64,000 nucleotides of DNA. Source: Falsirhodobacter sp. alg1 (GTDB taxonomy: Bacteria; Pseudomonadota; Alphaproteobacteria; Rhodobacterales; Rhodobacteraceae). A program made the position numbers and the translations under genes. The stretch is from the NCBI RefSeq assembly GCF_000739715.2, contig NZ_BBJC02000005.1, positions 32,480-96,479 of the forward strand, given 5' to 3'. The notes beneath the pieces are model-generated. The model was not told the origin of the DNA, ran no database searches, and saw only the letters and a list, made by a program, of their open reading frames with translations. Shown piece after piece: positions 17,360 through 26,613 of this stretch; within the stretch, counting starts at the first letter, position 1, and every line of letters starts with the position of its first letter.

Positions 17360-18784
17360 ATGACCGCCACCGCCCTGCAGAAATTCCGCGCCAAGCTTGA
17401 CCGGCCGGACGTTGTAGAGCATCTTCGGGTGGGCCTGATCGGCAACGATTTCGAAATTGAGACGCCGTTCGGCATTCGCAAGATGCTTTACGCCGATTAC
17501 GTCGCCTCGGGGCGCGCTTTGGCGCAGGTTGAGCATTTCGTGATGACCGAGGTTCTGCCCTATTACGCCAACAGCCATACGGAAGCTTCGTATGTCGGGG
17601 CGACGATGACGCGAATGCGCGACGAAGCCAGAGCCACGATTGCACGGCTTACGGGGGCAGGGGCGGATGCGCACGTTATTTTCGCCGGGGCAGGGGCCAC
17701 GGCCGGAATCAACCGGATCGTCCGGCTGCTGGATATCCCCTCGCGTCGGGATGTGACGGTTCTGATCGGACCCTATGAGCATCATTCGAACATTCTGCCA
17801 TGGCGCGAATCCGGTGCGCGGGTTGTAGAGATTGCCGAGGCTCCGGAGGGTGGCCCTGATATGGCCGTGCTGCAGGCGGAACTGCTGGCCGCTGGGGGGC
17901 TGGTGGTCGGAGCCTTCTCCGCCGCTTCCAATGTTACCGGCATTCTGACGGATGTAGTTGCGGTAACACGGTTGCTGAAACGGCACGGGGCGCTGGCCAT
18001 ATGGGATTATGCAGGCGGCGGCCCGTACCTATCCATGAACATGACACCTGCGCCCGATGCCCCGATCGATGCGATCGTGGTGTCCGCGCATAAATTTCCG
18101 GGCGGTCCGGGTGCATCCGGGGTGCTTGTCGTACGCGATACGGTCTGCGCCCTATCGCGCCCCACGGCCCCGGGTGGGGGAACGGTCAGCTTCGTTTCGC
18201 CTTGGGCGCATGTCTATTCCACCAGTGTTGAAGCGCGTGAGGAGGGGGGCACTCCGAATGTCGTGGGGGACATTCGCGCCGCACTGGTCATGCTGGTGAA
18301 GGATGCGGTGGGGGCAGATTATCTGCACCAGATCGATATGTCTCTTCGGGAACGGGCGCTGACGGCGTGGCGTGATCATCCACGTTTGCAGATGTTGGGA
18401 AATATCGATGCGCCGGCGCTGCCGATCTTTTCGTTCCGTATCCGCGACGGGCAGGGCGCTTGGGTCCATCAGCAATTGTTCTGCCGGATGCTCTCGGATC
18501 ATCTGGGCATCCAGGCGCGCGGGGGGTGCGCTTGTGCTGGTCCCTATGCCCATCGGCTGATGGGGATAGACAAGGCTGCCTCAAGCGAGATCGTAAACCG
18601 TCTTCAGCAAGGACATGAGGTGGAGAAACCCGGCTGGGTCCGGCTGAACCTGTCCTATCTGCACGATGAGGGGCAGGTCGCCCGCATTCTGGCGGGTGTA
18701 GCCGATCTGGCAGACCGTGCCCCGGATCTTGCCCGTCAGTATATCTGTGATGCAAGCACCGCACGGTTCCGTCCCGCCGCCTGA
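17360..18784 (+). CDS. Class V aminotransferase-fold PLP enzyme
   Basis: A 474-residue PLP-dependent enzyme of the cysteine desulfurase/class V aminotransferase fold. The PLP lysine is Lys245 in SAHKFPGGPGASG, Asp216 in WDYAGG is the pyridine-ring acid, and His141-His142 in YEHHSN matches the stacking histidine region. CACAGPYAH near residue 392 carries two cysteines in the position of the catalytic loop in desulfurases (RGGCACAGPY), as in group II-like members, so a C-S lyase or desulfurase activity is possible. The ATG at 17360 has AGGAG nearby. The divergent Lrp gene suggests amino acid-dependent control. The substrate is unknown. Confidence 0.85.
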   Translation: MTATALQKFRAKLDRPDVVEHLRVGLIGNDFEIETPFGIRKMLYADYVASGRALAQVEHFVMTEVLPYYANSHTEASYVGATMTRMRDEARATIARLTGAGADAHVIFAGAGATAGINRIVRLLDIPSRRDVTVLIGPYEHHSNILPWRESGARVVEIAEAPEGGPDMAVLQAELLAAGGLVVGAFSAASNVTGILTDVVAVTRLLKRHGALAIWDYAGGGPYLSMNMTPAPDAPIDAIVVSAHKFPGGPGASGVLVVRDTVCALSRPTAPGGGTVSFVSPWAHVYSTSVEAREEGGTPNVVGDIRAALVMLVKDAVGADYLHQIDMSLRERALTAWRDHPRLQMLGNIDAPALPIFSFRIRDGQGAWVHQQLFCRMLSDHLGIQARGGCACAGPYAHRLMGIDKAASSEIVNRLQQGHEVEKPGWVRLNLSYLHDEGQVARILAGVADLADRAPDLARQYICDASTARFRPAA

Positions 18785-18870
18785 CACGCTGCGAAAAATT
18801 GGTGCGGAACCTCATGATGCGCTGTATCGGGAGGACACCCCGCGCAAGCGCAGAAGAATGAGGTAGTGCT

Positions 18871-20151
18871 ATGAGCTTATTTCCCCGCTGGCAGCGCGCC
18901 ACAGGGCCTGTTGTCCAGCCCGATGAACGGTTGGATGCAGGTTCGACGGCTACGCTTGGCGTGCAGCATCTGCTGGCGATGTCCGGCTCGACCATCTTGG
19001 CACCGCTTTTGATGGGGTTCGACCCGAATCTCGCGATCCTGTTTTCAGGGATCGGCACGCTGATTTTCTTTGTGGCTACGCGAGGACGGATGCCCAGCTA
19101 TCTCGGCTCATCCTTTGCTTTTATTGCCGTTGTCATTGCAGCAACGGGATATGCAGGGTCGGGGCCGAACCCGAATATCGCGATCGCCCTGGGTGGTATC
19201 GTCGCCTGTGGCGCGGTCTATGCCGCTATCGGCGCCTTGGTTATGGCTACAGGAACCGATTGGATAGAGCGGTGGATGCCACCGGTGGTCACGGCGGCAG
19301 TGGGGGCGGCGATCGGCCTGAACCTCGCCCCGATTGCCGTATCCGGCATTCAGGGGTCCGGCGCACATATGACCGTGGCCCTAGCAACGATCCTGATCAC
19401 GGCATTGGTGGCCGCACATGGCAGCCCCGGATTGCGCCGCCTATCCATTCTGGCCGGAATCGCATCGGGTTATGTTCTGGTATTGTTGCTTGGGAACGGA
19501 TTGGGCCTGATGCCGGCAATTGATTATGCGCCGCTTCTAGATGCCGCATGGATCGGAATGCCCAGCTTTGTCACGCCGGTATTCCACACCGGTGCAATAG
19601 CGTTGATTGCCTCGGTCGCGGTTATTCTAGTGGCCGAGAATCTGGCCCATATCAAGGCGATCGGGGCCATGACGGGCCGCGATATGAACCGTCAGATCGG
19701 TCCGGGGTTCATCGGTGACGGGATTGCGACAATGGTATCGGGCGCCGGTGGCGGTACGGGCGTCACCACCTATGCAGAGAATATGGGAGTCATGGCGGTT
19801 ACCCGGGTATTTTCCACGCTGGTGTTCGTCGTGGCGGCATTTGCAGCCATCGCGCTCGGCTTCAGCCCGAAGTTCGGGGCTCTGTTGCAAACAATCCCCG
19901 GGCCGGTGCTGGGCGGATTGTCTGTGGTGGTCTTTGGCCTGATTGCCGCAGCAATGGTGCGGTTGTGGGTTGATAATCGCGTGGATTTTTCCGACCCTCG
20001 GAATCTGATCACCGTGGGGGTGACGCTGGTGCTGGGTGCCGGAAACTTCGAGGTGACCTTCGGCGGATTTTCCATCGGGGGGATCGGTACGGCCACGATT
20101 GCGGCAGTGGTCTTGTATCGCATATTGGGCCGCAAGGAAAACCGGCGCTGA
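18871..20151 (+). CDS. NCS2-family uracil/xanthine permease
   Basis: A 426-residue inner-membrane transporter with about 12-14 hydrophobic segments. Family features include the N-terminal QHLLAMSGSTILAPLLMG, the AENLAHIKAIGAMTGRD motif and GAGGGTGVTTYAENMGVMAVTRV. Proton-coupled uptake of uracil or a purine base is the usual role; UraA/RutG-like sequences keep the AEN...AV-TRV pattern seen here. Uracil uptake would fit the dihydropyrimidinase 33 kb away. Its stop codon overlaps the start of the methyltransferase gene (TGATG). Confidence 0.92.
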   Translation: MSLFPRWQRATGPVVQPDERLDAGSTATLGVQHLLAMSGSTILAPLLMGFDPNLAILFSGIGTLIFFVATRGRMPSYLGSSFAFIAVVIAATGYAGSGPNPNIAIALGGIVACGAVYAAIGALVMATGTDWIERWMPPVVTAAVGAAIGLNLAPIAVSGIQGSGAHMTVALATILITALVAAHGSPGLRRLSILAGIASGYVLVLLLGNGLGLMPAIDYAPLLDAAWIGMPSFVTPVFHTGAIALIASVAVILVAENLAHIKAIGAMTGRDMNRQIGPGFIGDGIATMVSGAGGGTGVTTYAENMGVMAVTRVFSTLVFVVAAFAAIALGFSPKFGALLQTIPGPVLGGLSVVVFGLIAAAMVRLWVDNRVDFSDPRNLITVGVTLVLGAGNFEVTFGGFSIGGIGTATIAAVVLYRILGRKENRR

Positions 20152-20642
20152 TGCTGTATCGCAAGACATACGATTCTCCGGTTGGGCGGTTGCAGCTGGT
20201 CGCAAGCGATCAGGGGCTGTCTGCGGTTCTCTGGTCGGAAGAGGATGGTTCGAGAATTCGCTTGGGTGCGGTACAAGACGTGGAAACGCATCCGGTGCTG
20301 GATGAAGCCGAACGCCAGTTGGGTGAATACTTTGCGGGCAGGCGGCGCAGTTTCGATCTGCCGACAGATGTGAAGGGAACGCCGTTCCAAAAAACCGTCT
20401 GGGCTGCACTGGCCGGTATCCCGCATGGAGAAACCCGCAGCTATGGCGACATTGCGCGACAGATCGGCAGGGTGAGGGCATTTCGGGCGGTCGGTTCGGC
20501 AAATGGCCGCAACCCGTTGTCAATTATCGTGCCGTGCCACAGGGTTCTGGCAACAGGTGGACGGTTGGGCGGTTTTGCAGGCCCCCTGTCCACCAAGCAA
20601 TATCTGCTGGATCTTGAGCGTCAGATCGGCGCTGTCAGATAA
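20151..20642 (+). CDS. ogt: Methylated-DNA-protein cysteine methyltransferase
   Basis: A 163-residue DNA repair protein that takes methyl groups from O6-methylguanine onto its own cysteine. The PCHRV motif with acceptor Cys129 and the helix-turn-helix-like SYGDIARQIGRVRAFRAVGSANGRNP are clear. It is the Ogt-type single domain with no Ada regulatory domain. The start codon overlaps the permease stop, and its 3' end overlaps the convergent alkA-like gene by 22 bases. Confidence 0.93.
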   Translation: MLYRKTYDSPVGRLQLVASDQGLSAVLWSEEDGSRIRLGAVQDVETHPVLDEAERQLGEYFAGRRRSFDLPTDVKGTPFQKTVWAALAGIPHGETRSYGDIARQIGRVRAFRAVGSANGRNPLSIIVPCHRVLATGGRLGGFAGPLSTKQYLLDLERQIGAVR

Positions 20643-21241
20643 AGATGCCATGCCAAAAGGGCGGCCGTGCTGCGATGCGGGCGCCATTCCTTTGCCATCA
20701 GGCGCAAAAGGGCTTCGGGTGGCCGCGGATCGTTCATCTGTAGAATGCGCGAAATACCGATACGGACTGCCAGATCCCCCGCAGGCCAGATGTCTGCTCG
20801 CCCTTCAGCCATCAGAAGATATATTTCCGCGGTCCATCGTCCGATCCCCTTAACCGCCATAAGCGCGGAAATTGCCTCTTCGTCCGAAGCGGGAAGATGG
20901 TTCAAGGGTAGCGCCCCTGATGCGATAGCCTCTGCAAGGCTGCGGGCATGCGAGATCTTCTGGCGGGAAAAGCCTGTTTCGCGAAGGGTCTGGTCATCTG
21001 CCTGCAGGATGGATGACGGATTGTCCAGATCGCCCCGTGCTGCCTGCAATCGCAGAAACACCGCCTGCGCCGAGGCGACACTGACCTGCTGGCCCAGAAT
21101 GATCCGGAGCAATGCCGACTGCCCGCGTTCGATACCATGCGGCGGGGGAAATCCGATCCGTGTGACAGTTTCCGCAAAGCGTGGGTCCATTCGGGACAAC
21201 GCCCTACAACTCTCGATAATTCTATCTGGATGAAGGCTCAT
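20621..21241 (-). CDS. DNA-3-methyladenine glycosylase (AlkA-like, HhH-GPD)
   Basis: A 206-residue base-excision glycosylase that removes alkylated bases. The helix-hairpin-helix MAVKGIGRWTAEIYLLMA covers about 128-145, and catalytic Asp156 lies in WPAGDLAVR. It lacks the N-terminal domain of E. coli AlkA, so it resembles the short MagIII/AlkA-type enzymes of 200-230 residues. Its 3' end overlaps ogt by 22 bases, so two alkylation-repair genes converge tail to tail. Confidence 0.92.
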   Translation of the reverse strand: MSLHPDRIIESCRALSRMDPRFAETVTRIGFPPPHGIERGQSALLRIILGQQVSVASAQAVFLRLQAARGDLDNPSSILQADDQTLRETGFSRQKISHARSLAEAIASGALPLNHLPASDEEAISALMAVKGIGRWTAEIYLLMAEGRADIWPAGDLAVRIGISRILQMNDPRPPEALLRLMAKEWRPHRSTAALLAWHLYLTAPI

Positions 21242-21415
21242 TTACAGGTAATCTTCTTTCATGGGAACCGGATCCCGGAAGGTGCGTTATCAGTTTGGCG
21301 ATCGATATTTCGATCGTGAGCGCTGGACCGCTTGGGCTGCATGAAGGGGGTATATGGGTAATTTCTGCGCAAAGGTGTAGATTTTCGGCGTCATTCAGCC
21401 TATAGTAAAGAACAT

Positions 21416-22597
21416 ATGCAAAACCAAAAAGAACGCGCCCCGGCGTCATCCGGGGTATCATCGGGGCTGGATTCATCCGGTCTTTCGCAACAGGCCCTTT
21501 CCGTTCGCCCCTATCAGCACATCGCTGTTGTCGGGGGTGGTGCTTGGGGTACAGCACTTGCTGTGGTTGCCGCACGGGCGGGGCGTGATGTGCGCCTGTG
21601 GATGCGGAACGCTGAACAGGCTGCCGAAATGGCAGAAACACGTACCAACAAACGATATCTTGGGGAATTGCCGCTTCCGCGCGGTATCCGGCCCATGACC
21701 GATCTTGCCGAGGCGCTTGATGGGGTTGAGGCCGTTCTGCTCGTGACGCCTTCGGTCACCATCCGCGAAATGGCAGGCCGGATCGGAGAGCTTGCGGCCC
21801 CCGGCGTGCCGATTTTCGTATGTGCCAAGGGCATCGAGGCGGGAAGCGGGCTGTTGATGTCCGCCGTTGTAGAGGAAGCAGCGCCGGGACGTGCGATCGG
21901 AACGGTGACCGGCCCGACCTTTGCCACCGAAACGGCTGCAGGACATCCGACCGCTGTAACTGTGGCCTGTACCTCCGGCGCCCAGACTCCGCATCATTCA
22001 CGTGCGGCGGTCCGCATGGCACTGGCGCTGACAACCGGCAGTTTCCGTCCCTATGTCTCGGACGATATGGCCGGGGTCGAGGTTGGCGGTGCGGTGAAAA
22101 ACGTGATCGCGATTGCTTGCGGGATACTCGCCGGGGCAGGTTTCGGCGACAACAGCCGTGCAGCCATCATTACCCGCGGGCTGGATGAGATGAAGGAACT
22201 GGCAGTACGCCTTGGTGGCCGTCGTGAAACCGTAACCGGCTTGGGCGGTTTGGGTGATCTGATCCTGACATGTTCTTCCCGCCAGTCGCGCAATTTTTCC
22301 TACGGGTTCCAGCGCGGGCAGGGTATCGGAGATGATGCCGTGTTTGATGGCAGACCCGTGGTTGTAGAGGGGCGGCACAACGCCGTCACCGTCACGGATC
22401 TGGCGCGCAAACTTGGGTTGGAAATGCCCATTTGCGAAATGGTGCGCGCCATCACTGCTGATGGCCAGCCAATTGCCATCGCTTTTGCAAATTATTGGGC
22501 CGGACCCATCCGCGGCGAACCCCGCGCGCTGGATATGGAGTTCGACCACCCGGCTGTCGAGGCCGTTACCCGCCACTTTGAGGACAAGTTTCAATGA
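21416..22597 (+). CDS. gpsA: Glycerol-3-phosphate dehydrogenase (NAD(P)+), probable dedicated paralogue
   Basis: A 393-residue GpsA-family enzyme that reduces dihydroxyacetone phosphate to sn-glycerol 3-phosphate. The Rossmann loop is VVGGGAWGTALA at about 37-48, and the catalytic lysine lies in GGAVKNVIAIACGI. FGDNSRAAIITRGLDEM and GLGGLGDLILTCSSRQSRN are canonical. The N terminus is about 30 residues longer than usual and Ser-rich, and the C-terminal end departs from housekeeping GpsA, which suggests a paralogue. It shares an ATGA overlap with the phosphatase gene. In this cassette its product would be the acceptor for glucosylglycerol-phosphate synthase. Confidence 0.92.
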   Translation: MQNQKERAPASSGVSSGLDSSGLSQQALSVRPYQHIAVVGGGAWGTALAVVAARAGRDVRLWMRNAEQAAEMAETRTNKRYLGELPLPRGIRPMTDLAEALDGVEAVLLVTPSVTIREMAGRIGELAAPGVPIFVCAKGIEAGSGLLMSAVVEEAAPGRAIGTVTGPTFATETAAGHPTAVTVACTSGAQTPHHSRAAVRMALALTTGSFRPYVSDDMAGVEVGGAVKNVIAIACGILAGAGFGDNSRAAIITRGLDEMKELAVRLGGRRETVTGLGGLGDLILTCSSRQSRNFSYGFQRGQGIGDDAVFDGRPVVVEGRHNAVTVTDLARKLGLEMPICEMVRAITADGQPIAIAFANYWAGPIRGEPRALDMEFDHPAVEAVTRHFEDKFQ

Positions 22598-23367
22598 GCG
22601 ATACCAAGAACCCGAAAAACTGGAGCTTTGTTCTGGCCACCGATCTGGACGGCACATTCCTTGGCGGAACGCCCGCCATGCGGAAAGAGCTGTATGACTG
22701 GATTGAGGCCCGCCGCGAAGATGTCGGTTTGATCTTTGTGACTGGGCGCGATCCTGCCTTCATCGAAAACCTGTGCAATTCGGGAGATGCGCCTTGGCCC
22801 GACTATGTTGTCGGGGATGTCGGCACGACGATCGCCGGTATCGTCAATGGCCGGGTAACCCCTCTGGATGATCTCGAAGGGCATATTCGTGAGGCTTGGG
22901 GTGGTCGCGGAGATGCGGTGCGTGCCGCGCTGAAAGACGCAGGTGGCCTGAGCGAACAGGACACGCCGTTCCGTCACCGCGTGAGCTACCATTGGGATCC
23001 TGAAACCTATGATCCGGCACCCGTAGAGCCGCTGAAAGCGGATTTCGATATCCTGATTTCCCATGGGTGCTATCTGGACGTGCTACCGAAGGGCGTCAGC
23101 AAGGGCCCATCCCTGCTGCGGCTGCTGGCTCAGCTTGGCATTGATGCCGAGCGGGTTCTGGTGGCAGGTGATACCCTCAATGACTTGTCGATGTTCCAGA
23201 CCGGCCTGCACGGCGCGGTTGTGGGTGAAAGCGAGCAGGGTCTGCTGGATGCCACCGCAGATCTGCCGCGTGCACGCCACTGCAAACTGCCCGGAACCGG
23301 CGGGATTGCAGAATCCATCCGTGCTTTCAAACTCCATGCGACCCCGCCGGTAGAGGTAACAGAATGA
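22594..23367 (+). CDS. HAD-family sugar-phosphate phosphatase, probable glucosylglycerol-phosphate phosphatase
   Basis: A 257-residue haloacid-dehalogenase phosphatase of the sucrose-phosphatase/MPGP type (Cof-like, type IIB cap). Motif I is DLDGT at 17-21, motif II the Thr in VTGRD, motif III Lys in LPKGVSKG, and motif IV GDTLNDLSMF. The gene overlaps gpsA upstream and ggpS downstream by four bases each, so it should act on the product of the latter: glucosylglycerol phosphate to glucosylglycerol. It is not the StpA-type phosphatase known from cyanobacteria by length, so this assignment rests on context. Confidence 0.82.
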   Translation: MSDTKNPKNWSFVLATDLDGTFLGGTPAMRKELYDWIEARREDVGLIFVTGRDPAFIENLCNSGDAPWPDYVVGDVGTTIAGIVNGRVTPLDDLEGHIREAWGGRGDAVRAALKDAGGLSEQDTPFRHRVSYHWDPETYDPAPVEPLKADFDILISHGCYLDVLPKGVSKGPSLLRLLAQLGIDAERVLVAGDTLNDLSMFQTGLHGAVVGESEQGLLDATADLPRARHCKLPGTGGIAESIRAFKLHATPPVEVTE

Positions 23368-24884
23368 CCGAGAAATCAGCCCTCGTTGTTGTGTATCACC
23401 GCCAACCCTATGAAGAGGTGGAACATGAGGATGGCACCACCGAATTGCAGGAGAACAAATCTCCGAACGGGATCGTGCCGACCTTGAAAGGGATTATGGG
23501 CCGCATGGGAAATGCGGCCTGGGTGGCGTGGAAGCATGCTGACGACCCTGCCCACCCGGATTTCGAGCGTGTTATCGAGATCAACGACAGCTATGGAAAA
23601 TATAAGGTTAGCCGCTTGCCGCTGACGCCGGCGCAGGTATCCAGCTTCTATCACGTCACCTCGAAAGAAGCGTTCTGGCCAATCCTGCATGGGTTCAAGG
23701 AGCGTTATAATTACGATCCGGTTGACTGGCCTACCTTCCGCGAGGTGAACTGGGCCTTCGCCGAGGCCGCATCCCATGAGGTGGCCGAAGGCGGCGTCGT
23801 CTGGGTGCATGATTACAACCTGTGGCTGGTGCCTGGCTATCTTCGTCAGTTGCGCCCTGATGTGAAAATCGCCTTCTTCCACCATACACCGTTCCCTTCT
23901 GCCGACATGTTCAACGTGTTGCCTTGGCGCGAGGAAATCGTGCGAAGCCTTTTGGCGTGCGATTCCGTAGGCTTCCACATTCCGCGGTATGCGCAGAATT
24001 TCGCCTCGGTCGCGCACTCTCTGACCCGCGCCCGGACTACAACGGATGAACTGACCGCCGATACGATGACGCCGCGCGGTGCAGCCTTGTCCGAGCGATT
24101 CACCCCTGTGACGATGGAACATCGCGGTCGCAAGGTTCGCATCGAGGTGAACCCCGTCGGCGTCAACTCCGACTTTATCGACGAACTGGCAAGCACGCCC
24201 GAGGTAGATGAGAAGGTCGAGGCGATCCGCGAGTGGTTGGGTGATGCCCAGCTTGTGGTTTCCGTCAGCCGTACAGATTACACCAAGGGCAATATTGAAC
24301 AACTTGAAGCGTTCGAGCGGCTTATGGCCCGCCGTGAAGATCTACACGGCAAGGTCCGCCTGATGCTCGTGTCGGTCGGGGCGAACCGGGCGATGGTGGC
24401 CTATGAAGAGGTACAGCAACGGATCGAGGAACTGACCGGCCGGATCAACGGTACCTATGGCAGTTTTGAATGGCAGCCTGTCTCGTTGATTTCCACGGCA
24501 ATTCCGCTGGCCGAGCTGGTTGCCTATTATCGCGCCGCGGATGTGGCCTCGATCACGCCGCTAGCCGATGGCCTCAACCTTGTGGCTGCCGAATATTGCC
24601 TGGCAAAGCAGGAGGGGGATACCAAGGGTGCCCTGATCCTTTCGGAGTTCGCGGGCTGCGCGGTATTGCTGAATGGCGCAATTCCGGTGAATCCCTTCTC
24701 CTTTGCCTCCATGGATCGGGCTCTGGATCAGGCCTTGGCCATGAGTGCGGAAGAACGGGCATCCCGTATGGCGGATTTGCGGGCATCGGCAAAGCGTTGG
24801 AACATTTCAGCGTGGAGCGATCGGACCACAAGGCATTTCAAGGAAATGCTGGCGGTTCCGGAAGATGCAGGTCTTATCACCTGA
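23364..24884 (+). CDS. ggpS: Glucosylglycerol-phosphate synthase (GT20)
   Basis: A 506-residue glycosyltransferase of family GT20, which also contains trehalose-phosphate synthase. The start (VVVYHRQPYEE...SPNGIVPTLKG) and YHVTSKEAFWPILH resemble cyanobacterial GgpS rather than OtsA, as remembered from that family. VWVHDYNLWLVPGYLRQL, FFHHTPFPSADMFNVLPWRE and the donor-site segment PLADGLNLVAAEYCLAKQ are present. GgpS joins glucose from a nucleotide sugar to glycerol 3-phosphate. The coupled gpsA and phosphatase genes support this over trehalose synthesis. The pathway gives the compatible solute glucosylglycerol, used under salt stress. Confidence 0.87.
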   Translation: MTEKSALVVVYHRQPYEEVEHEDGTTELQENKSPNGIVPTLKGIMGRMGNAAWVAWKHADDPAHPDFERVIEINDSYGKYKVSRLPLTPAQVSSFYHVTSKEAFWPILHGFKERYNYDPVDWPTFREVNWAFAEAASHEVAEGGVVWVHDYNLWLVPGYLRQLRPDVKIAFFHHTPFPSADMFNVLPWREEIVRSLLACDSVGFHIPRYAQNFASVAHSLTRARTTTDELTADTMTPRGAALSERFTPVTMEHRGRKVRIEVNPVGVNSDFIDELASTPEVDEKVEAIREWLGDAQLVVSVSRTDYTKGNIEQLEAFERLMARREDLHGKVRLMLVSVGANRAMVAYEEVQQRIEELTGRINGTYGSFEWQPVSLISTAIPLAELVAYYRAADVASITPLADGLNLVAAEYCLAKQEGDTKGALILSEFAGCAVLLNGAIPVNPFSFASMDRALDQALAMSAEERASRMADLRASAKRWNISAWSDRTTRHFKEMLAVPEDAGLIT

Positions 24885-24888
24885 TGAT

Positions 24889-24924
24889 AAAAGCGGCGGC
24901 AGAACACTCTGTCGCCGCTTTTTT
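24889..24924 (+). terminator. Intrinsic terminator after ggpS
   Basis: AAAAGCGGCG followed by GCAGA pairs with TCTGT and CGCCGCTTTT (15-base-pair stem with one G-T pair, ACAC loop), ending in a run of Ts. Confidence 0.88.
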
Positions 24925-25081
24925 CTTCCGATATCGTCGGAGGTGTTTACTACGCCTGAAACGATCAGTATGAGCGAAGGTATCCGAACGCTCGTTTTGA
25001 TAACAGCGGGGGATCGCGCCGCTTCGGCGCTCTTGGAACATATGTGCACGGATACCGATCTCCGTCAAAAACGAGATACTC

Positions 25082-26509
25082 ATGAGCGAGAAGCCCTCTA
25101 CCGCCCTTCGAATTGCCCGCAACGGGACTGCCCTGTTCGCAATTGCGGCCGTGCTGGCTGGCTGTGGCCTGGCGGAATATACGGCCCCCAGCACCGATCT
25201 GCCCGCAGAGTTCAGCGCACCCGCGCCCGAACGGGATGCCACGCGCGGCATGCAATGGTGGGCCGCCTTTAACGATTCCGAATTGAACGGGCTGATCTCG
25301 GCCGGTCTGCAGCGCAACCTTGATGTCGCTCAGGCGATCGAGGCGGTGAACGAGGCTCGTGGGAATGCACGTCTTGCAGGCGCATCGGATCTGCCAAGCG
25401 CATCGGTCAGCGGCACCTACTATCGCGGTGATCCCGATGCGACAGGTTTCGTTACTTCCGGGTCCTATGCCGATCTTGATGTATCGTGGATGATCGATCT
25501 TTTCGGGCAGAACCGCAATTCGCGGGCGGCTGCCGAGGCGCAGCTCGATGCAGCCTACCTGTCGATCGACGTGGCGCGCCTGACAATGATGAGTGCGATC
25601 GCGTCGGCCTATATCGACGCGCGCTATTATCAGGAAACCATCGAACTGACCCGCCAGAGCATTTCGAGCCGGCGTGAATCCTTGGGGCTGACAGAAACCA
25701 AGGTTGAATATGGCAGCGCACCGCGTCTGGAACTGGTTCAGGCCCAGCAACTGGTTGCGCAGGCCGAAGCGCAGCTTCCGGCACTGGAAGTAGGCTTTGA
25801 TCAATCGATCAACCGCTTGGCCACTTTGACGAACCAGTCGGTATCATCCCTGAAATCGCGGCTGCAAAAAGGGGCACCACAACCACGCCCCCGTTATTCG
25901 GCCAGCGTCGGCATTCCGGCAGAGGCGATCCGCAACCGTCCCGATATCCAAGCCGCAGAACGCCAATATGCCGCATCGGTTTATAACGTCGGCGTGGCAA
26001 AGGCGGCTTTTTATCCGTCCCTGTCCCTCACCGGATCCTTTACGCCGGTAAATGTGAATGGTCGTGGCAGCTATAAAACATGGAGCTTCGGGCCGACACT
26101 CAGCCTGCCGATCTTCTCGGGCGAGAACAACGCAAATCTGACCATCGCCGAATCCCAGGCCGTACAGGCCCGGCTCGGGTATCAGGCAACGGTACTTGGC
26201 GCGGTAGAAGAAGTCGAAAGTGCGCTGGCAGCCTATAACCGCGACAGCCGCAACATTTCCGCGCAGCGTCGTCTGGTGGATGCGGCGCAGGAAACGGTAA
26301 CGCTGTCGCGGACCAGCTTCGATATTGGGGATACGGAGTTCTTCACCGTTCTGGATGCGGAACGTGAACTGCTCGATGCGCGCAATTCGCTTTCCCAAGC
26401 GGTACGTCAGCAGGCACAGAACTTTGTCACTCTGAGTGTAGCCACGGCAGGCGCGGGAATTGGTCCGCGTCCGGCAACGGCGGCAACTGCTACCGCTGCT
26501 CCCCAATAG
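25082..26509 (+). CDS. NodT-family outer-membrane efflux lipoprotein
   Basis: A 475-residue outer-membrane factor of the TolC/OprM group. The lipobox VLAGC ends at Cys28, after a short hydrophobic signal, which marks the lipid-anchored NodT type. QWWAAFNDSELNGLI, IAEAxx-like helices, IRNRPDIQAAERQYAASVYNVGVAKAAFYPSLSLTGSF and DVGDTEFFTVLDAEREL-like segments follow the family repeat. It would form the outer channel of a tripartite pump, but no membrane-fusion or RND gene is nearby, so the partner is encoded elsewhere. Terminators lie on both sides, so it is probably transcribed alone. Confidence 0.92.
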   Translation: MSEKPSTALRIARNGTALFAIAAVLAGCGLAEYTAPSTDLPAEFSAPAPERDATRGMQWWAAFNDSELNGLISAGLQRNLDVAQAIEAVNEARGNARLAGASDLPSASVSGTYYRGDPDATGFVTSGSYADLDVSWMIDLFGQNRNSRAAAEAQLDAAYLSIDVARLTMMSAIASAYIDARYYQETIELTRQSISSRRESLGLTETKVEYGSAPRLELVQAQQLVAQAEAQLPALEVGFDQSINRLATLTNQSVSSLKSRLQKGAPQPRPRYSASVGIPAEAIRNRPDIQAAERQYAASVYNVGVAKAAFYPSLSLTGSFTPVNVNGRGSYKTWSFGPTLSLPIFSGENNANLTIAESQAVQARLGYQATVLGAVEEVESALAAYNRDSRNISAQRRLVDAAQETVTLSRTSFDIGDTEFFTVLDAERELLDARNSLSQAVRQQAQNFVTLSVATAGAGIGPRPATAATATAAPQ

Positions 26510-26540
26510 CACGCTAATCAAGCTACTACGCCCAAAAAAC

Positions 26541-26572
26541 AGGCACTTCATCATTGATGGAGTGCCTTTTTT
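26541..26572 (+). terminator. Intrinsic terminator after the efflux lipoprotein gene
   Basis: AGGCACT-T-CATC pairs with GATG-G-AGTGCCT (26541-26567), three-base loop, one T-G pair, followed by six Ts and preceded by six As. Confidence 0.85.
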
Positions 26573-26613
26573 ATTTTTTAGCCACAAAACCTTTGCGAAC
26601 CAATCCGGAAATA

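Noticed and set aside
23364-24884. Trehalose-6-phosphate synthase (OtsA)
   Set aside because: The N-terminal region and the coupled gpsA and phosphatase genes point to glucosylglycerol phosphate; a tree would settle it.
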